Shown one piece after another: positions 39,734 to 49,481 of a stretch of DNA of 64,000 bases. Position 1 is the stretch's first letter, and every line of letters begins with the position of its first letter. The notes beneath the pieces are model-generated. The model saw only the letters and a list, made by a program, of their open reading frames with translations, had not been told where the DNA came from and did not search any database. The stretch lies in NCBI RefSeq assembly GCF_900111095.1, contig NZ_FOGB01000018.1:1-64000 (forward strand). The letters are read 5' to 3'. The DNA comes from Amphritea atlantica (lineage in GTDB: Bacteria; Pseudomonadota; Gammaproteobacteria; Pseudomonadales; Balneatricaceae). Both the position numbers and the translations under genes were made by a program.

Positions 39734-40854
39734 GCAACCTCCTGCGGTTTCTGTTTATTCAATACCGGATTGGCATACATCTGTCGCAAAATTTTTGCCG
39801 CAGACTCGGATAGTCCCTCGGTACGGGCTGTAAACAGCGTTTTCTGCTCATCGCTGATGCTGTCCTGATCGACTCCCGCTGCCAATAAATTGGAGGGATG
39901 CAGATAATAGTTGTCAATAATCTGCCGGTCGATCTCCGCTGCCAGCTCTTCGGGGGTATTCTTAGCGGTGATTACGTCGCCAAACGCAACGTGCACATGA
40001 CCCTTGTTGCCGGTAATCCCGGTAACAATACTGTCGATATCCTCAAACTGAGCTTTCTGATATTCCCCCCCCTGGGACTTGCAGTCCAGCTCCTGCGCCT
40101 TGGCCCGGTCACAGGGGTCATACTCATAGGAGATTGAAACAGGCACGATTTTTACCCGCTCAAGAAACTCTGCAAAGCTACGCTGTTTGCGGTGCGCCAT
40201 ATAGAACATTTTCAGGATAGCGGGGTCGGTAAAATCGTTACCATCCTTAGCCCGCCCTTCCCGCTGCGCAATCCAGACACTCGCCTCATCCTGCACCAAC
40301 GAATGGTCAATATAAGCGGACAACTGACCTAAAGCGGTGAGCACCTCCCGCCCTTTCGCCGAACGGTTGACAATAAAACTCTTATTCAGACGCATCAGAT
40401 CAGACACATAGGGCTTGCGCAGCAGGTTATCACCAATAGCGATACGCAGTGTATCAAAGCCGTTCTGATACAAAGCCCAGTTAACAAATGCCGGGTCCAT
40501 CGCTATATCCCGGTGGTTTGACACAAACAGGTAGGCCTCATCCTGTTCAAGATTTTCAATACCGCTGCAGGAAAGACGGCTAGTGGTACGTCCAATCATC
40601 TTGGTCATATAGCCGGCAATCAGCAACTGGAAGTCCTGAATGCTTTCGATCTCTCCGGTTTTCTGCGCCAGATATATACGTACTGCGGGTTTCAGCAACC
40701 AGCCAAACAGAGATGCCATCTGGGGAAACTGATATCGGGTCAATACTGAGATAAGTTCATCGTCATGGATCAGCCGGTTCAGAACATCACTTACCTCGCT
40801 ATCATGGTAGGGGCGGATATTCTGAAATGGATCATTGATAGAGCTGGCTGCCAT
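39730..40854 (-). CDS. Glycerol-acyltransferase family protein (lipid acyltransferase)
   Basis: The 374-residue protein has the acyltransferase block [13 protein letters not shown] (H114, D120, one residue longer than HX4D), an arginine-rich motif [11 protein letters not shown] and a C-terminal helical extension. Full-length homologues are annotated as 1-acyl-sn-glycerol-3-phosphate acyltransferases, but the substrate is unproven. AGGAGG lies upstream. It is the middle gene between moaA (101 bases upstream) and moaC. Confidence 0.8.
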   Translation of the reverse strand: MAASSINDPFQNIRPYHDSEVSDVLNRLIHDDELISVLTRYQFPQMASLFGWLLKPAVRIYLAQKTGEIESIQDFQLLIAGYMTKMIGRTTSRLSCSGIENLEQDEAYLFVSNHRDIAMDPAFVNWALYQNGFDTLRIAIGDNLLRKPYVSDLMRLNKSFIVNRSAKGREVLTALGQLSAYIDHSLVQDEASVWIAQREGRAKDGNDFTDPAILKMFYMAHRKQRSFAEFLERVKIVPVSISYEYDPCDRAKAQELDCKSQGGEYQKAQFEDIDSIVTGITGNKGHVHVAFGDVITAKNTPEELAAEIDRQIIDNYYLHPSNLLAAGVDQDSISDEQKTLFTARTEGLSESAAKILRQMYANPVLNKQKPQEVA

Positions 40855-40955
40855 TCTGCCTCCTGAGGCACTGCGAATATTAAGGCGGGTATTTTACAGG
40901 GAGATAGGAATAATTTCAGCGCACTTTACCAATTCTTTAAATTAATCGATCCAGC

Positions 40956-41966
40956 TCAGCCTCCGGTCATATTCATAAACCTGACAATCTGTGGTGTTTC
41001 ATCAGCCAGATCAAAATGGTGCTGCTCGGGTTTCAGCTCCATTGCCTGTATCAGGTGCTGTTTCAGCACCTCAATATCGTTGGGATGCTCCCGGACCACC
41101 CGGCGCAGATCCATAGAGTGTTCATTGCCCAGACAGAGCAGCAGTCGCCCCTCCACGGTCATCCGCACCCGGTTACACTCACTACAGAAGTTGTGGCTGT
41201 GAGGGGAGATAAAACCTACCCGGCTGTCGCTATCGGCCATACGGTAATAGCGGGAAGGCCCGCCGGTTTTCTCATCACTGTCGATCAGTGCATACTCAGC
41301 CGAGATCATCTCCAGCAACTCATCACTGGAGCAATACATCTCGGCACGATCATGTTCGGTGATCGCCCCCAGCGGCATCTCTTCGATAAAGGTAATATCC
41401 ACACCTTTGTGACGGGCAAACGCGATCAGATCCAGTACCTCATCATCATTACGCCCTTTCAGCACCACCGCATTGAGTTTAATCCGCTTAAACCCTGCAG
41501 CTATCGCCGCATCAATCCCCGCTAATACCTGTTCAAGCCGCCCGGTGCGGGTTAAGCGTTTAAATTTATCCGGCTGCAAACTATCCAGACTAATGTTCAG
41601 CCGATCCACTCCCAGCCGCTTGAGATCAGCAGCCATACCAGATAACTGTGAACCATTAGTGGTGATCAGTAACTCAGCCGGTAGCTGACCCAGCTGTTCC
41701 ACCAGCGTCAGGATCCCCCGCCGTACCAGCGGCTCACCACCGGTAAGACGGATCTTATTCACCCCTAGTTCGACAAAAGCCCGGGCCACCAGATACAGCT
41801 CTTCCAGCGATAAAACCTCGCTGCGGGGTAGAAACTGCATCTCCTCAGCCATGCAGTAAACACAGCGGAAATCACACCGGTCGGTGACCGACAGACGGAT
41901 ATATTCAACTTTCCGGCCAAACCGGTCGACCAGTTGAGTGGCTCTGCTGTTCTGATTTATCTGCAT
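40956..41966 (-). CDS. moaA: GTP 3',8-cyclase MoaA
   Basis: MoaA is the radical-SAM enzyme that starts molybdenum cofactor synthesis from GTP. The 336-residue protein has the SAM cluster motif C31-x3-C35-x2-C38 ([11 protein letters not shown]), a second cluster motif [18 protein letters not shown] and the essential C-terminal Gly-Gly. I looked for a Moco riboswitch in the 90 bases upstream and did not see one. Confidence 0.97.
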   Translation of the reverse strand: MQINQNSRATQLVDRFGRKVEYIRLSVTDRCDFRCVYCMAEEMQFLPRSEVLSLEELYLVARAFVELGVNKIRLTGGEPLVRRGILTLVEQLGQLPAELLITTNGSQLSGMAADLKRLGVDRLNISLDSLQPDKFKRLTRTGRLEQVLAGIDAAIAAGFKRIKLNAVVLKGRNDDEVLDLIAFARHKGVDITFIEEMPLGAITEHDRAEMYCSSDELLEMISAEYALIDSDEKTGGPSRYYRMADSDSRVGFISPHSHNFCSECNRVRMTVEGRLLLCLGNEHSMDLRRVVREHPNDIEVLKQHLIQAMELKPEQHHFDLADETPQIVRFMNMTGG

Positions 41967-42057
41967 ACCTGGGTAGTATCTCTTGCGTATTTAGGTAAGA
42001 ATATACCTGATTATTTTAGTCAGTTATTCAATCAATTGTTAGGCGAGTTTTCAAGCA

Positions 42058-42429
42058 ATGTACATGGCACTTAAGCACACCCACATCACCTTTGCCGCTC
42101 TGAGCATACTTTTTTTCACCCTGCGCGGGTACTGGATGCTTTCAACACCGGAAAAGCTGCAACAACGCTGGGTCAGAATTACACCACATATTATCGACAC
42201 CCTGTTGCTGATAAGCGCCATCGCCCTCACCATTACCATCAGCCAGTATCCCTTTACCCATAGCTGGCTGACAGCAAAGCTGATCGCACTGATCGCTTAT
42301 ATAGTGCTGGGCACAATCGCCCTGAAACGAGGGAAAACTAAAGGAATCCGCACACTGGCATTTGTTCTGGCGCTGACCTGTGCAGCCTATATCGTCTGGG
42401 TAGCACTGCACCACGCTGCGTTTCCCTGA
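42058..42429 (+). CDS. SirB-family membrane protein
   Basis: The 123-residue protein has four predicted membrane helices and the SirB-like start LKHTHITFAALSILFFTLRG. It ends TCAAYIVWVALHHAAF. The family has no firm function; the name comes from a Salmonella invasion-regulator locus and should not be read as virulence. It is convergent with the RfbD-like gene. Confidence 0.8.
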   Translation: MYMALKHTHITFAALSILFFTLRGYWMLSTPEKLQQRWVRITPHIIDTLLLISAIALTITISQYPFTHSWLTAKLIALIAYIVLGTIALKRGKTKGIRTLAFVLALTCAAYIVWVALHHAAFP

Positions 42430-42435
42430 GATCGG

Positions 42436-43368
42436 CTATGCGGTGATATCGTTAATCTCTTCATTCTGATACTGCTCACGAATCATCGCCACCAGTTGAC
42501 TGCGCCAGGGCAACTGGCGGATACCAAAGTGATTCAGCAGCTTGGTACAGACCAGTACAGAGGAGGCCGGGCGTTCAGCATCACTGCCCAGCTCGGAAGA
42601 GCTGATAGGAATCAGCTTCTCGACTTTCAGTTTTTCATACTGGCCGGCAGCGGCCAGCACCGCTTCCGTAAAACCGTATCGGGTGGTGATCTCTGCACAG
42701 CAGTAGTGATAGGTACCCCAGTTTTCGGCACCATTATGCAGCTGTTTCAGTATCGCAACGATCACCCGGGCAATATCGCTGGCGGAAGTCGGGCAGCCCC
42801 GGCGGTCATCCGCGGCAACGATCTCCTCTTCCTGGCGCGCCTGAAGCAGCGCCCGGCGCATAAAATTATCGCCAATAGTGCTGAATACCCAACTGACCCG
42901 GAGAATCAGATGGCGCGGCAGCGTGGCGCGCAACACCTCTTCACCCTCCCATTTACTGTCACCATAGAGCCCCAGGGGGCGTGCCTGGTCATCCTCTTTA
43001 TAACCACTCTCGTAGTGCCCATCAAAAACATAGTCTGAGGAGAGATGGATCAGCGGAATAGATAACTCGCCACAGGCCATCGCCAGATTCTCTACTGCGT
43101 CCCGGTTCAGCGCATAGCAGCGCTCAGACTGAGCTTCAGCCTGGTCAACCGCATTAAACCCGGTGGTATTGATCACATAGTCCGGCAGATGCTCATCCAG
43201 CCGTTTCTGCACCTGTTGACGATTGCTGATGTCCAGTTTCGCATCGGTGAAGGCCACCACAGAAAAGAACGGATCATTCTGGGTTGCCTGATTTAAAAAA
43301 TAGCCAATCTGTCCATCCGCTCCGGTAATTAAAATTTTCGCCGGCGTGGTCAGAAAATCCTGTGTCAT
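42436..43368 (-). CDS. dTDP-4-dehydrorhamnose reductase-like protein (RfbD family)
   Basis: The 310-residue short-chain dehydrogenase has the NAD(P)-binding motif GADGQIG (16-22), the substrate-site motif SSDYVFDG, and the YGDSKWEGE active-site YxxxK. No rfbA, rfbB or rfbC is nearby. Such lone RfbD-like proteins may act on other sugars, or resemble the regulatory MAT2B branch, so the specific reaction is uncertain. Confidence 0.85.
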   Translation of the reverse strand: MTQDFLTTPAKILITGADGQIGYFLNQATQNDPFFSVVAFTDAKLDISNRQQVQKRLDEHLPDYVINTTGFNAVDQAEAQSERCYALNRDAVENLAMACGELSIPLIHLSSDYVFDGHYESGYKEDDQARPLGLYGDSKWEGEEVLRATLPRHLILRVSWVFSTIGDNFMRRALLQARQEEEIVAADDRRGCPTSASDIARVIVAILKQLHNGAENWGTYHYCCAEITTRYGFTEAVLAAAGQYEKLKVEKLIPISSSELGSDAERPASSVLVCTKLLNHFGIRQLPWRSQLVAMIREQYQNEEINDITA

Positions 43369-43588
43369 TAAGTTACAACTCCAGCAGTTTTGCTTTCAAA
43401 TCAACGATACCATATCAAAACCATAGCGAAACCAAAAAAAGCGACCGGGATGATAAAGTTTTCTCAAAAAGATCAGAACCGGGAGCACGGTTTCGGCTAT
43501 GGTTGCAAAGAGTCAGAATATATCACCGGACGAAAGATTCTTTTACGTTATAATTCTGACGCAACGTTTGGTAATACGAGACCGATTC

Positions 43589-44245
43589 ATGCTGTTAGAG
43601 ATCAGCTCACATAAGAGCGAAAAACCTGCAGGGCGAATTCGCCAGCGCAATGAACAACGGATTCTGGCAGCCGCCGAGCATGAATTTGCTGCCTGTGGCT
43701 TCAAAGGGGCCAGTATGCGGGAGATCGCCGCCCGGGCTGAGCTGCCAAAAGCAAATATTCATTACTACTTTAAAAATAAGCTGGGACTCTATTTCGCCGT
43801 GCTCAGCGATATTATCGACCTGTGGGATAGCACATTAAGCAATCTCAAAGCGGAGGATGACGCAGCTCAGAGCCTGACGCAGTATATCCGCAAAAAAATT
43901 GAGTTCTCCCGCGATCACCCTCTGGCCTCGCGAATTTTTGCCAGCGAAATTATCAGTGGCGGTCCGAACTTACAGGCTTACTTCAGTGAAGGCTATGAGG
44001 AGTGGTTCCGCTCCCGGACTGCGGTATTCGAGCAGTGGCAACAACAGGGAAAACTGGATGCCAACATCACCCCAAGCCATCTTATTTTCCTGCTGTGGTC
44101 CAGCACTCAGCACTACGCTGATTTTGCCCTGCAGGTTTCGTCGGCACTGGGCAAAAAAAGCCTGGATGATCAGGACTACGAACAAGCGATTAACACCCTC
44201 TGCCACATCATTCTCAAAGGCAGTGGCATCACCAGGGATCTGTGA
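43589..44245 (+). CDS. RutR-like TetR-family regulator
   Basis: The 218-residue form starting MLLEISSHKSEKPAG has an N-terminal TetR helix-turn-helix (about 25-64, MREIAARAELPKANIHYYF). The C-terminal half matches E. coli RutR closely, including EYIRKKIEFSRDHPLASRIF-like and FLLWSSTQHYADFALQV blocks. RutR senses uracil/thymine and controls pyrimidine and purine genes. RutR-type palindromes lie before the downstream ATPase gene and before the binding-protein gene. The frame is open upstream to 43499, but the family alignment supports the later ATG. Confidence 0.85.
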   Translation: MLLEISSHKSEKPAGRIRQRNEQRILAAAEHEFAACGFKGASMREIAARAELPKANIHYYFKNKLGLYFAVLSDIIDLWDSTLSNLKAEDDAAQSLTQYIRKKIEFSRDHPLASRIFASEIISGGPNLQAYFSEGYEEWFRSRTAVFEQWQQQGKLDANITPSHLIFLLWSSTQHYADFALQVSSALGKKSLDDQDYEQAINTLCHIILKGSGITRDL

Positions 44246-44413
44246 GGCTGCCCTCCTGCGTCACGCCTCTGCTTGCATGCCTTACAAGAGTGCAGCGTTA
44301 TGACACTGACGAACCGGTCTGGTGCATTGCGACAGTGCATGTTGTCACTGTTCCACACACCACTCCCCACAGGATTGTTCAGTGCGAATAGTGATCGGTC
44401 AGTGAAACAAATA

Positions 44414-44429
44414 CTGACCATCTGGCCAG
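44414..44429. promoter_or_regulatory. RutR-type operator before the ABC ATPase gene
   Basis: CTGACCATCTGGCCAG is a near-perfect palindrome that fits the RutR consensus as I recall it (TTGACCA, two bases, TGGTCAA). Its right half overlaps a probable -35, followed by GGTTTTTGCTTAACTG and TAAGAT as -10. The same GNTTTTTGCTTAA block follows the second operator near 48270. Bound regulator would block the promoter. Confidence 0.7.
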
Positions 44430-44518
44430 GTTTTTGCTTAACTGTAAGATATACAAGACTCAACCGGCTTGTTTGAGTATAGTTTTCCTTTTCTTCTATC
44501 ATCGGCGAGGTAGCCCAC

Positions 44519-46066
44519 GTGAAGCAGCATTCACCGCCCCCACGACTCTCCCTGCGCGGCATTACCAAACAATACCCCGGCTGTCTGGCTAACGATGATG
44601 TCCACCTGGATATCGCACCCGCAGAGATTCACGCCCTGCTGGGCGAGAATGGCGCAGGCAAAAGCACGCTGATGAAAGTGATCTACGGGCTGGTCAAACC
44701 GGACCGTGGCGAGGTGCTCTGGGATGGTTTACCCATCGAAGTAAAGGACCCGGCTCAGGCCCGCAAGATGGGTATCGGCATGGTATTTCAACACTTTTCG
44801 CTATTTGAAACCCTGACCGTGACTGAAAATATCGCCCTGGCACTGGGTGATGATGCCGGCGCACTGGATCAACTGGCAGAAAAAATTCGTACGGTGTCCG
44901 AAAAATACGGTATGACGATCAATCCAGAACGGGAGATACATACCCTGTCGGTCGGTGAGCGGCAACGGGTAGAGATCGTCCGCTGCCTGGTTCAGAACAT
45001 CAAACTGCTGATTCTGGATGAACCCACCTCCGTATTAACCCCTCAGGAGGTGGATAGCCTGTTTATTACGTTGCGACAACTGGCCAGTGAAGGCTGCTCA
45101 ATCCTGTTCATCAGCCATAAACTGAACGAAGTCAAAGCACTGTGTCATAACGCCACCGTACTGCGGGCGGGCCGCGTTTCCGGCGAGTGCGTTCCCGCAG
45201 AAGAAGATACCACCAGCATGGCTAAGCTGATGGTTGGCGATGATACACCGGTCAGCACCACCTACCCCAAAAAACTGGGGAGTACACCGCTGCTCTGTAT
45301 CTCTGACCTGAATCTGCACAGCGATGATCCGTTTGGGGTGCATCTGAAACATATCAACCTGACAGTGAATGCCGGTGAGATAGTGGGCATCGCAGGGGTC
45401 GCCGGTAACGGCCAGGAGGAGCTGCTGGCAAGCCTGAGTGGCGAACACCTCTGCCCGGATGGGAAAACCATCACCTTTGCAGAAGATGCTGTGGCTGACC
45501 TTCCGCCGGATCAACGACGCCGGTGGGGACTGGGGTTTGTCCCCGAAGAGCGCCTTGGCCGTGGCGCTGTACCGGAGATGAGCCTGACCGAGAATGCCTT
45601 ACTGACAGGGTTTCTCTCCGGACTGCTCAGCAAAGGGATGGTGGCCTGGAAAAAAGCCGAAACATTTGCCGACCAGATTATCGATCAATACCGAGTCAAA
45701 GCCGCTGGCCGCCATGCTCAGGCTGATAGTCTGTCCGGCGGTAATCTGCAAAAATTTATTATCGGCAGGGAGATCATGCAGAACCCCAAAATTCTGATCG
45801 CAGCCCACCCCACATGGGGGGTCGACATCGGTGCAGCAACCGCCATTCACAAAGCTCTGATTACCCTGCGTGATCAGGGAGCAGCCATTCTGGTGGTATC
45901 GGAAGATATCGACGAACTGTTCCTGATATCAGACCGCATCGGTGCAATCTGCAATGGCGCCCTGTCTCCGGTTAAGCCCACACCCGAATCATCAATACAG
46001 GAGCTGGGACGGATGATGGCCGGCGATTTTAGCCAGTCCGCCCATGAGGGGAGTGCTACCCTATGA
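44519..46066 (+). CDS. Nucleoside/nucleobase ABC transporter ATPase (BMP-type importer)
   Basis: The 515-residue protein starts at a GTG with CGAGG upstream and contains two ABC domains. The first has Walker A GENGAGKST, signature LSVGERQRVEI and Walker B LLILDEPTS. The second has a degenerate Walker A (GVAGNGQEE) and the signature LSGGNLQKFIIGRE. This asymmetry is typical of RbsA/YufO-type ATPases of sugar and nucleoside importers. Its stop overlaps the next permease (ATGA). Confidence 0.93.
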   Translation: MKQHSPPPRLSLRGITKQYPGCLANDDVHLDIAPAEIHALLGENGAGKSTLMKVIYGLVKPDRGEVLWDGLPIEVKDPAQARKMGIGMVFQHFSLFETLTVTENIALALGDDAGALDQLAEKIRTVSEKYGMTINPEREIHTLSVGERQRVEIVRCLVQNIKLLILDEPTSVLTPQEVDSLFITLRQLASEGCSILFISHKLNEVKALCHNATVLRAGRVSGECVPAEEDTTSMAKLMVGDDTPVSTTYPKKLGSTPLLCISDLNLHSDDPFGVHLKHINLTVNAGEIVGIAGVAGNGQEELLASLSGEHLCPDGKTITFAEDAVADLPPDQRRRWGLGFVPEERLGRGAVPEMSLTENALLTGFLSGLLSKGMVAWKKAETFADQIIDQYRVKAAGRHAQADSLSGGNLQKFIIGREIMQNPKILIAAHPTWGVDIGAATAIHKALITLRDQGAAILVVSEDIDELFLISDRIGAICNGALSPVKPTPESSIQELGRMMAGDFSQSAHEGSATL

Positions 46067-47172
46067 TTAAACTCGAACCCCGCGGCGAACGCTCTGCCAC
46101 CATGGCCTATCTTTCACCGGTATTGGCGGCGTTACTGACAATGCTAACCGGTTTACTGTTGTTCACCCTGCTGAACGTTGATCCTGTGGAAGCACTGATC
46201 ACAATTCTCTACGTTCCGATCTCTGATACCCACGGGATTGCCGAGCTCTGTGTTAAAACCGCACCGATACTGCTCTGCGCCATCGGCCTGTCGGTGGTTT
46301 TCAAAGCAAAAATCTGGAATATCGGTGCCGAAGGGCAACTGTTGATGGGCGGACTGTTCGGCAGTTATATCGCCCTGCAGCTGATTGAAGCAGAGGGCTT
46401 CTGGGTTCTCCCCATCGTCCTGATCGCCGGGATCCTGGGCGGTATGTTCTGGTCGGGTATCGCGGCAATCCTCAAAGTACGCTTCCATACCAATGAGATC
46501 CTGACCACCATTATGATGAACTATATCGCCCTCAATATTCTGCTCTGGGCGGTTCATGGGCCACTGAAAGACCCGGAAGGATTCAACTTCCCTGAATCAG
46601 CACTGTTTGGTGATTCTGCCCTGTTACCGGTTTTAATTGAGGGCACCCGGGTACATTTTGGGATGGCGCTGGCGCTGTTCGCAGTGGTTGCCGTCTGGGT
46701 TCTGATGAGTCGCAGTTTCTACGGCTTTCAGATCAAAGTGATGGGGATGGATGCCGGAGCCGCACGGCTGTCGGGCTTTAAAGAGAAACGACTGACCTAC
46801 TTTGCGCTATTGCTGAGCGGTGGACTAGCAGGCCTGGCGGGCGTCGGCGAAGTGACCGGCCCCATTGGCCAACTGATCCCGCAGATCTCTCCCGGATACG
46901 GATACGCCGCCATTATCGTTGCCTTCCTCGGCCGCCTTCACCCTCTGGGCATTCTGTTAGCCAGTCTGCTCATGGCTCTGCTCTATATGGGTGGCGAGAT
47001 GGCACAGATCAGTCTGGGATTACCTCTGGCACTCACCGGACTGTTTCAGGGTATGCTGCTGTTCTACCTGCTGGCCTGCGATGTACTGATCTCATTCCGG
47101 ATACGCCTCAAACCCAGAAAAGTAAAAACCAGTACGCCCTTAACACCTTTAGCGTCTGAGACCCGAGGATAA
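46063..47172 (+). CDS. Nucleoside/nucleobase ABC transporter permease 1
   Basis: The 369-residue protein has about ten membrane helices and the BPD_transp_2 motif GAEGQLLMGGLFGSY. The region GLAGLAGVGEVTG is typical of YufP-like permeases. It overlaps the ATPase gene and precedes the second permease by four bases, forming the hetero-dimeric pore with it. Confidence 0.92.
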   Translation: MIKLEPRGERSATMAYLSPVLAALLTMLTGLLLFTLLNVDPVEALITILYVPISDTHGIAELCVKTAPILLCAIGLSVVFKAKIWNIGAEGQLLMGGLFGSYIALQLIEAEGFWVLPIVLIAGILGGMFWSGIAAILKVRFHTNEILTTIMMNYIALNILLWAVHGPLKDPEGFNFPESALFGDSALLPVLIEGTRVHFGMALALFAVVAVWVLMSRSFYGFQIKVMGMDAGAARLSGFKEKRLTYFALLLSGGLAGLAGVGEVTGPIGQLIPQISPGYGYAAIIVAFLGRLHPLGILLASLLMALLYMGGEMAQISLGLPLALTGLFQGMLLFYLLACDVLISFRIRLKPRKVKTSTPLTPLASETRG

Positions 47173-47176
47173 CCCC

Positions 47177-48103
47177 ATGGATATAGATCTGATTACCAAT
47201 ATACTCTACGCCATGATCCGTACGGGAACACCGTTGCTAATCGTGGCGCTGGGAGAGCTCGTGTGTGAAAAAAGTGGCGTGCTGAATCTTGGCCAGGAGG
47301 GCATGATGCTGATGGGGGCCGTGGTCGGCTTTATCGTCACCCTGCTGTCTGGCAGCCTCCTGCTTGGATTTATTCTGGCGATGGTGGCAGGTGTTCTGAT
47401 GTCACTTATTTTCGGTCTGATCACCATGGAACTCAGCGCTAATCAGGTTGCTACCGGACTGGCGCTGACCATCTTTGGAACCGGTTTGTCAGCATTTATC
47501 GGCAGTGAATTTGTTGGCAAACCCATTGAGGGTCTGGACCCTGTCTTTATCCCGGTACTGACCGACCTGCCCATCATCGGCCGGATGTTGTTTGGCCAGG
47601 ACCTGATCGTCTACCTTTCCTTTATTCTGTTTGGTGCGGTTTACTGGTTTATCAACTACTCCCGCCCGGGGCTGGTCCTCAAAGCGGTGGGAGAGAACCC
47701 TCACGCCGCCAATGCCATCGGTCTGCCGGTCTTTAAAACCCGCTATCTGGCGATCATCTTTGGCGGGGCGATGGCGGGGCTGGCAGGCGGCTATCTTTCG
47801 CTGGCCTATACGCCTCTGTGGGCCGAAAACATGTCTGCAGGACGCGGCTGGATCGCCCTGGCACTGGTAGTGTTTGCCAGTTGGAAAGCGGAACGCGTAC
47901 TCTTAGGGGCATGGCTATTTGGTCTGGCCAGCATCCTGCACCTGGTATTTCAGGGACTCGGCTTTGCGGTTTCGCCAAACCTGCTGGCGATACTCCCCTA
48001 TTTGGCTACAGTGGTGGTACTGGTGATTCTGTCAAGCAATCAGACCCGTAGCCGCCTGGTGGCACCGATGTCGTTGGGGAATCCGTTCCATGCCAGAGGC
48101 TGA
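47177..48103 (+). CDS. Nucleoside/nucleobase ABC transporter permease 2
   Basis: The 308-residue permease has the matching motif NLGQEGMMLMGAVVGF and GGAMAGLAGGYLSLAY, as in YufQ. GAGGATAA precedes the ATG. After it the operon breaks for a 249-base interval containing two RutR-type operators before the binding-protein gene. Confidence 0.92.
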   Translation: MDIDLITNILYAMIRTGTPLLIVALGELVCEKSGVLNLGQEGMMLMGAVVGFIVTLLSGSLLLGFILAMVAGVLMSLIFGLITMELSANQVATGLALTIFGTGLSAFIGSEFVGKPIEGLDPVFIPVLTDLPIIGRMLFGQDLIVYLSFILFGAVYWFINYSRPGLVLKAVGENPHAANAIGLPVFKTRYLAIIFGGAMAGLAGGYLSLAYTPLWAENMSAGRGWIALALVVFASWKAERVLLGAWLFGLASILHLVFQGLGFAVSPNLLAILPYLATVVVLVILSSNQTRSRLVAPMSLGNPFHARG

Positions 48104-48255
48104 CCGTCTGAATTTAGCTGCGCTCTGTTTTTGTGATCTGAATTAAAGCAATCACAGAGCCCATGCACCAGAATAAGGCAACTTTACCTATTCGATGATA
48201 CCCTCGACAGATCCGATTCAGCAGGATGAGAGGATAACAACGGGATAACCAAAAT

Positions 48256-48271
48256 ATGACTAATTGGTCAG
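48256..48271. promoter_or_regulatory. RutR-type operator, distal site before the BMP gene
   Basis: ATGACTAATTGGTCAG fits the RutR consensus with two changes. It is followed by ATTTTTGCTTAAACAGT, the same block that follows the operator at 44414, so the two promoters share more than the operator itself. Confidence 0.65.
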
Positions 48272-48293
48272 ATTTTTGCTTAAACAGTTACAA

Positions 48294-48309
48294 CTGACCA
48301 ATAGGTCAA
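48294..48309. promoter_or_regulatory. RutR-type operator, proximal site before the BMP gene
   Basis: CTGACCAATAGGTCAA matches the RutR consensus except at single positions. Its centre is 38 bases from the distal operator and 44-59 bases before the BMP start. Paired sites would allow cooperative repression. Confidence 0.68.
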
Positions 48310-48352
48310 CTTTTTGCCAGTCAAACCAAATGACTCAACAGGAGATGGACGC

Positions 48353-49444
48353 ATGAAACGTCGTCAATTTAACAAACTGGTTACCGGTCTTGCTGCCGGT
48401 GTGTGCTTGTCAGCACTCTCCACCCTTTCAGCTCAGGCCGCCGATCCGCTCAAAGTTGGCTTTGTCTATGTCGGCCCGATTGGTGACCACGGCTGGTCAT
48501 ATCAGCATGATCAGGGACGTAAATCCGTTGAAGCGGAGTTTGGTGATAAAGTGCAGACCACCTATGTGGAAAACGTTGCCGAGGGAGCTGATGCGCAGCG
48601 GGTGATTTATAATCTGGCGAAAACAGGCCACAACCTGATCTTCACCACCTCGTTCGGCTTTATGAACCCGACGCTGAAAGTAGCTAAGCAGTTCCCCAAT
48701 GTTGTCTTTGAGCATGCCACTGGCTACAAGATGGCGAAGAACCTGGGCACTTATATCTCCAAGACTTTCGAAGGACGTTATGTTGCCGGTTACGTCGCCT
48801 CTCAGGTGACCAAGAGCAATAAGATCGGCTATATTGCCTCCTTCCCTATTCCAGAGGTTATTCGCGATATCAATGCGGTACAGCTGGCACTGAACAAATA
48901 CAACCCGGAAGCGGAACTCAAAGTCATCTGGGTAAACAGCTGGTTTGATCCGGGTAAAGAGGCTGACGCGGCCAACGCCATGATGGATCAGGGAGTTGAC
49001 GTTATTCTGCAGCATACGGACAGCCCGGCAGCGATGCAGGCAGCAGAACGCCGTGGTATCTACGCGGTAGGCCAGGCCTCTGATATGTCCTCCTTCGGCC
49101 CCCACGCCCACCTGCTGTCGGTAGTTGATGAGTGGGGCCCTCACTACATCAGAACCGTTAAAGCCGTTATGGATGGTACCTGGGAAGCAAAAGCCAATGT
49201 CGAAGGGATGAAAGAGGGATCGATTGTTATCCCAGGGTTTAATGAAAGCATCCCAGCAGATGTTGTTACCCATGCAAAAGAGCTGATTGCAGGCATCAAA
49301 GATGGCAGCGTTTATCCGTTTGCCGGACCGATCAAAAATCAGGCAGGCGAGCTGGTTGTTGCTGAGGGCGAACGCCTGAACTATGAAGATCTGGAAAAAA
49401 TGAACTGGTACGTTGAGGGCATCACCTCTGAGATCCCGAAGTAA
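48353..49444 (+). CDS. BMP-family substrate-binding protein of the nucleoside/nucleobase importer
   Basis: The ATG at 48353 (MKRRQFNKLV), with GGAGATGG upstream, gives 363 residues. The N-terminus KRRQFNK followed by a hydrophobic stretch and AQA-AD resembles a Tat signal, so the protein may be exported folded. The mature part is a PBP1-BMP domain (FVYVGPIGDHGWSYQHDQG, TYVENVAEGADAQR, TSFGFMNP). It is not a lipoprotein, unlike many BMP proteins. It delivers ligand to the permease pair encoded upstream. Confidence 0.92.
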   Translation: MKRRQFNKLVTGLAAGVCLSALSTLSAQAADPLKVGFVYVGPIGDHGWSYQHDQGRKSVEAEFGDKVQTTYVENVAEGADAQRVIYNLAKTGHNLIFTTSFGFMNPTLKVAKQFPNVVFEHATGYKMAKNLGTYISKTFEGRYVAGYVASQVTKSNKIGYIASFPIPEVIRDINAVQLALNKYNPEAELKVIWVNSWFDPGKEADAANAMMDQGVDVILQHTDSPAAMQAAERRGIYAVGQASDMSSFGPHAHLLSVVDEWGPHYIRTVKAVMDGTWEAKANVEGMKEGSIVIPGFNESIPADVVTHAKELIAGIKDGSVYPFAGPIKNQAGELVVAEGERLNYEDLEKMNWYVEGITSEIPK

Positions 49445-49481
49445 GACCCGCCTGATTATTAAATAGCGACACCAACAACAT

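Noticed and set aside
41967-42057. Molybdenum cofactor riboswitch before moaA
   Set aside because: The 90-base leader is too short and lacks the conserved stems.
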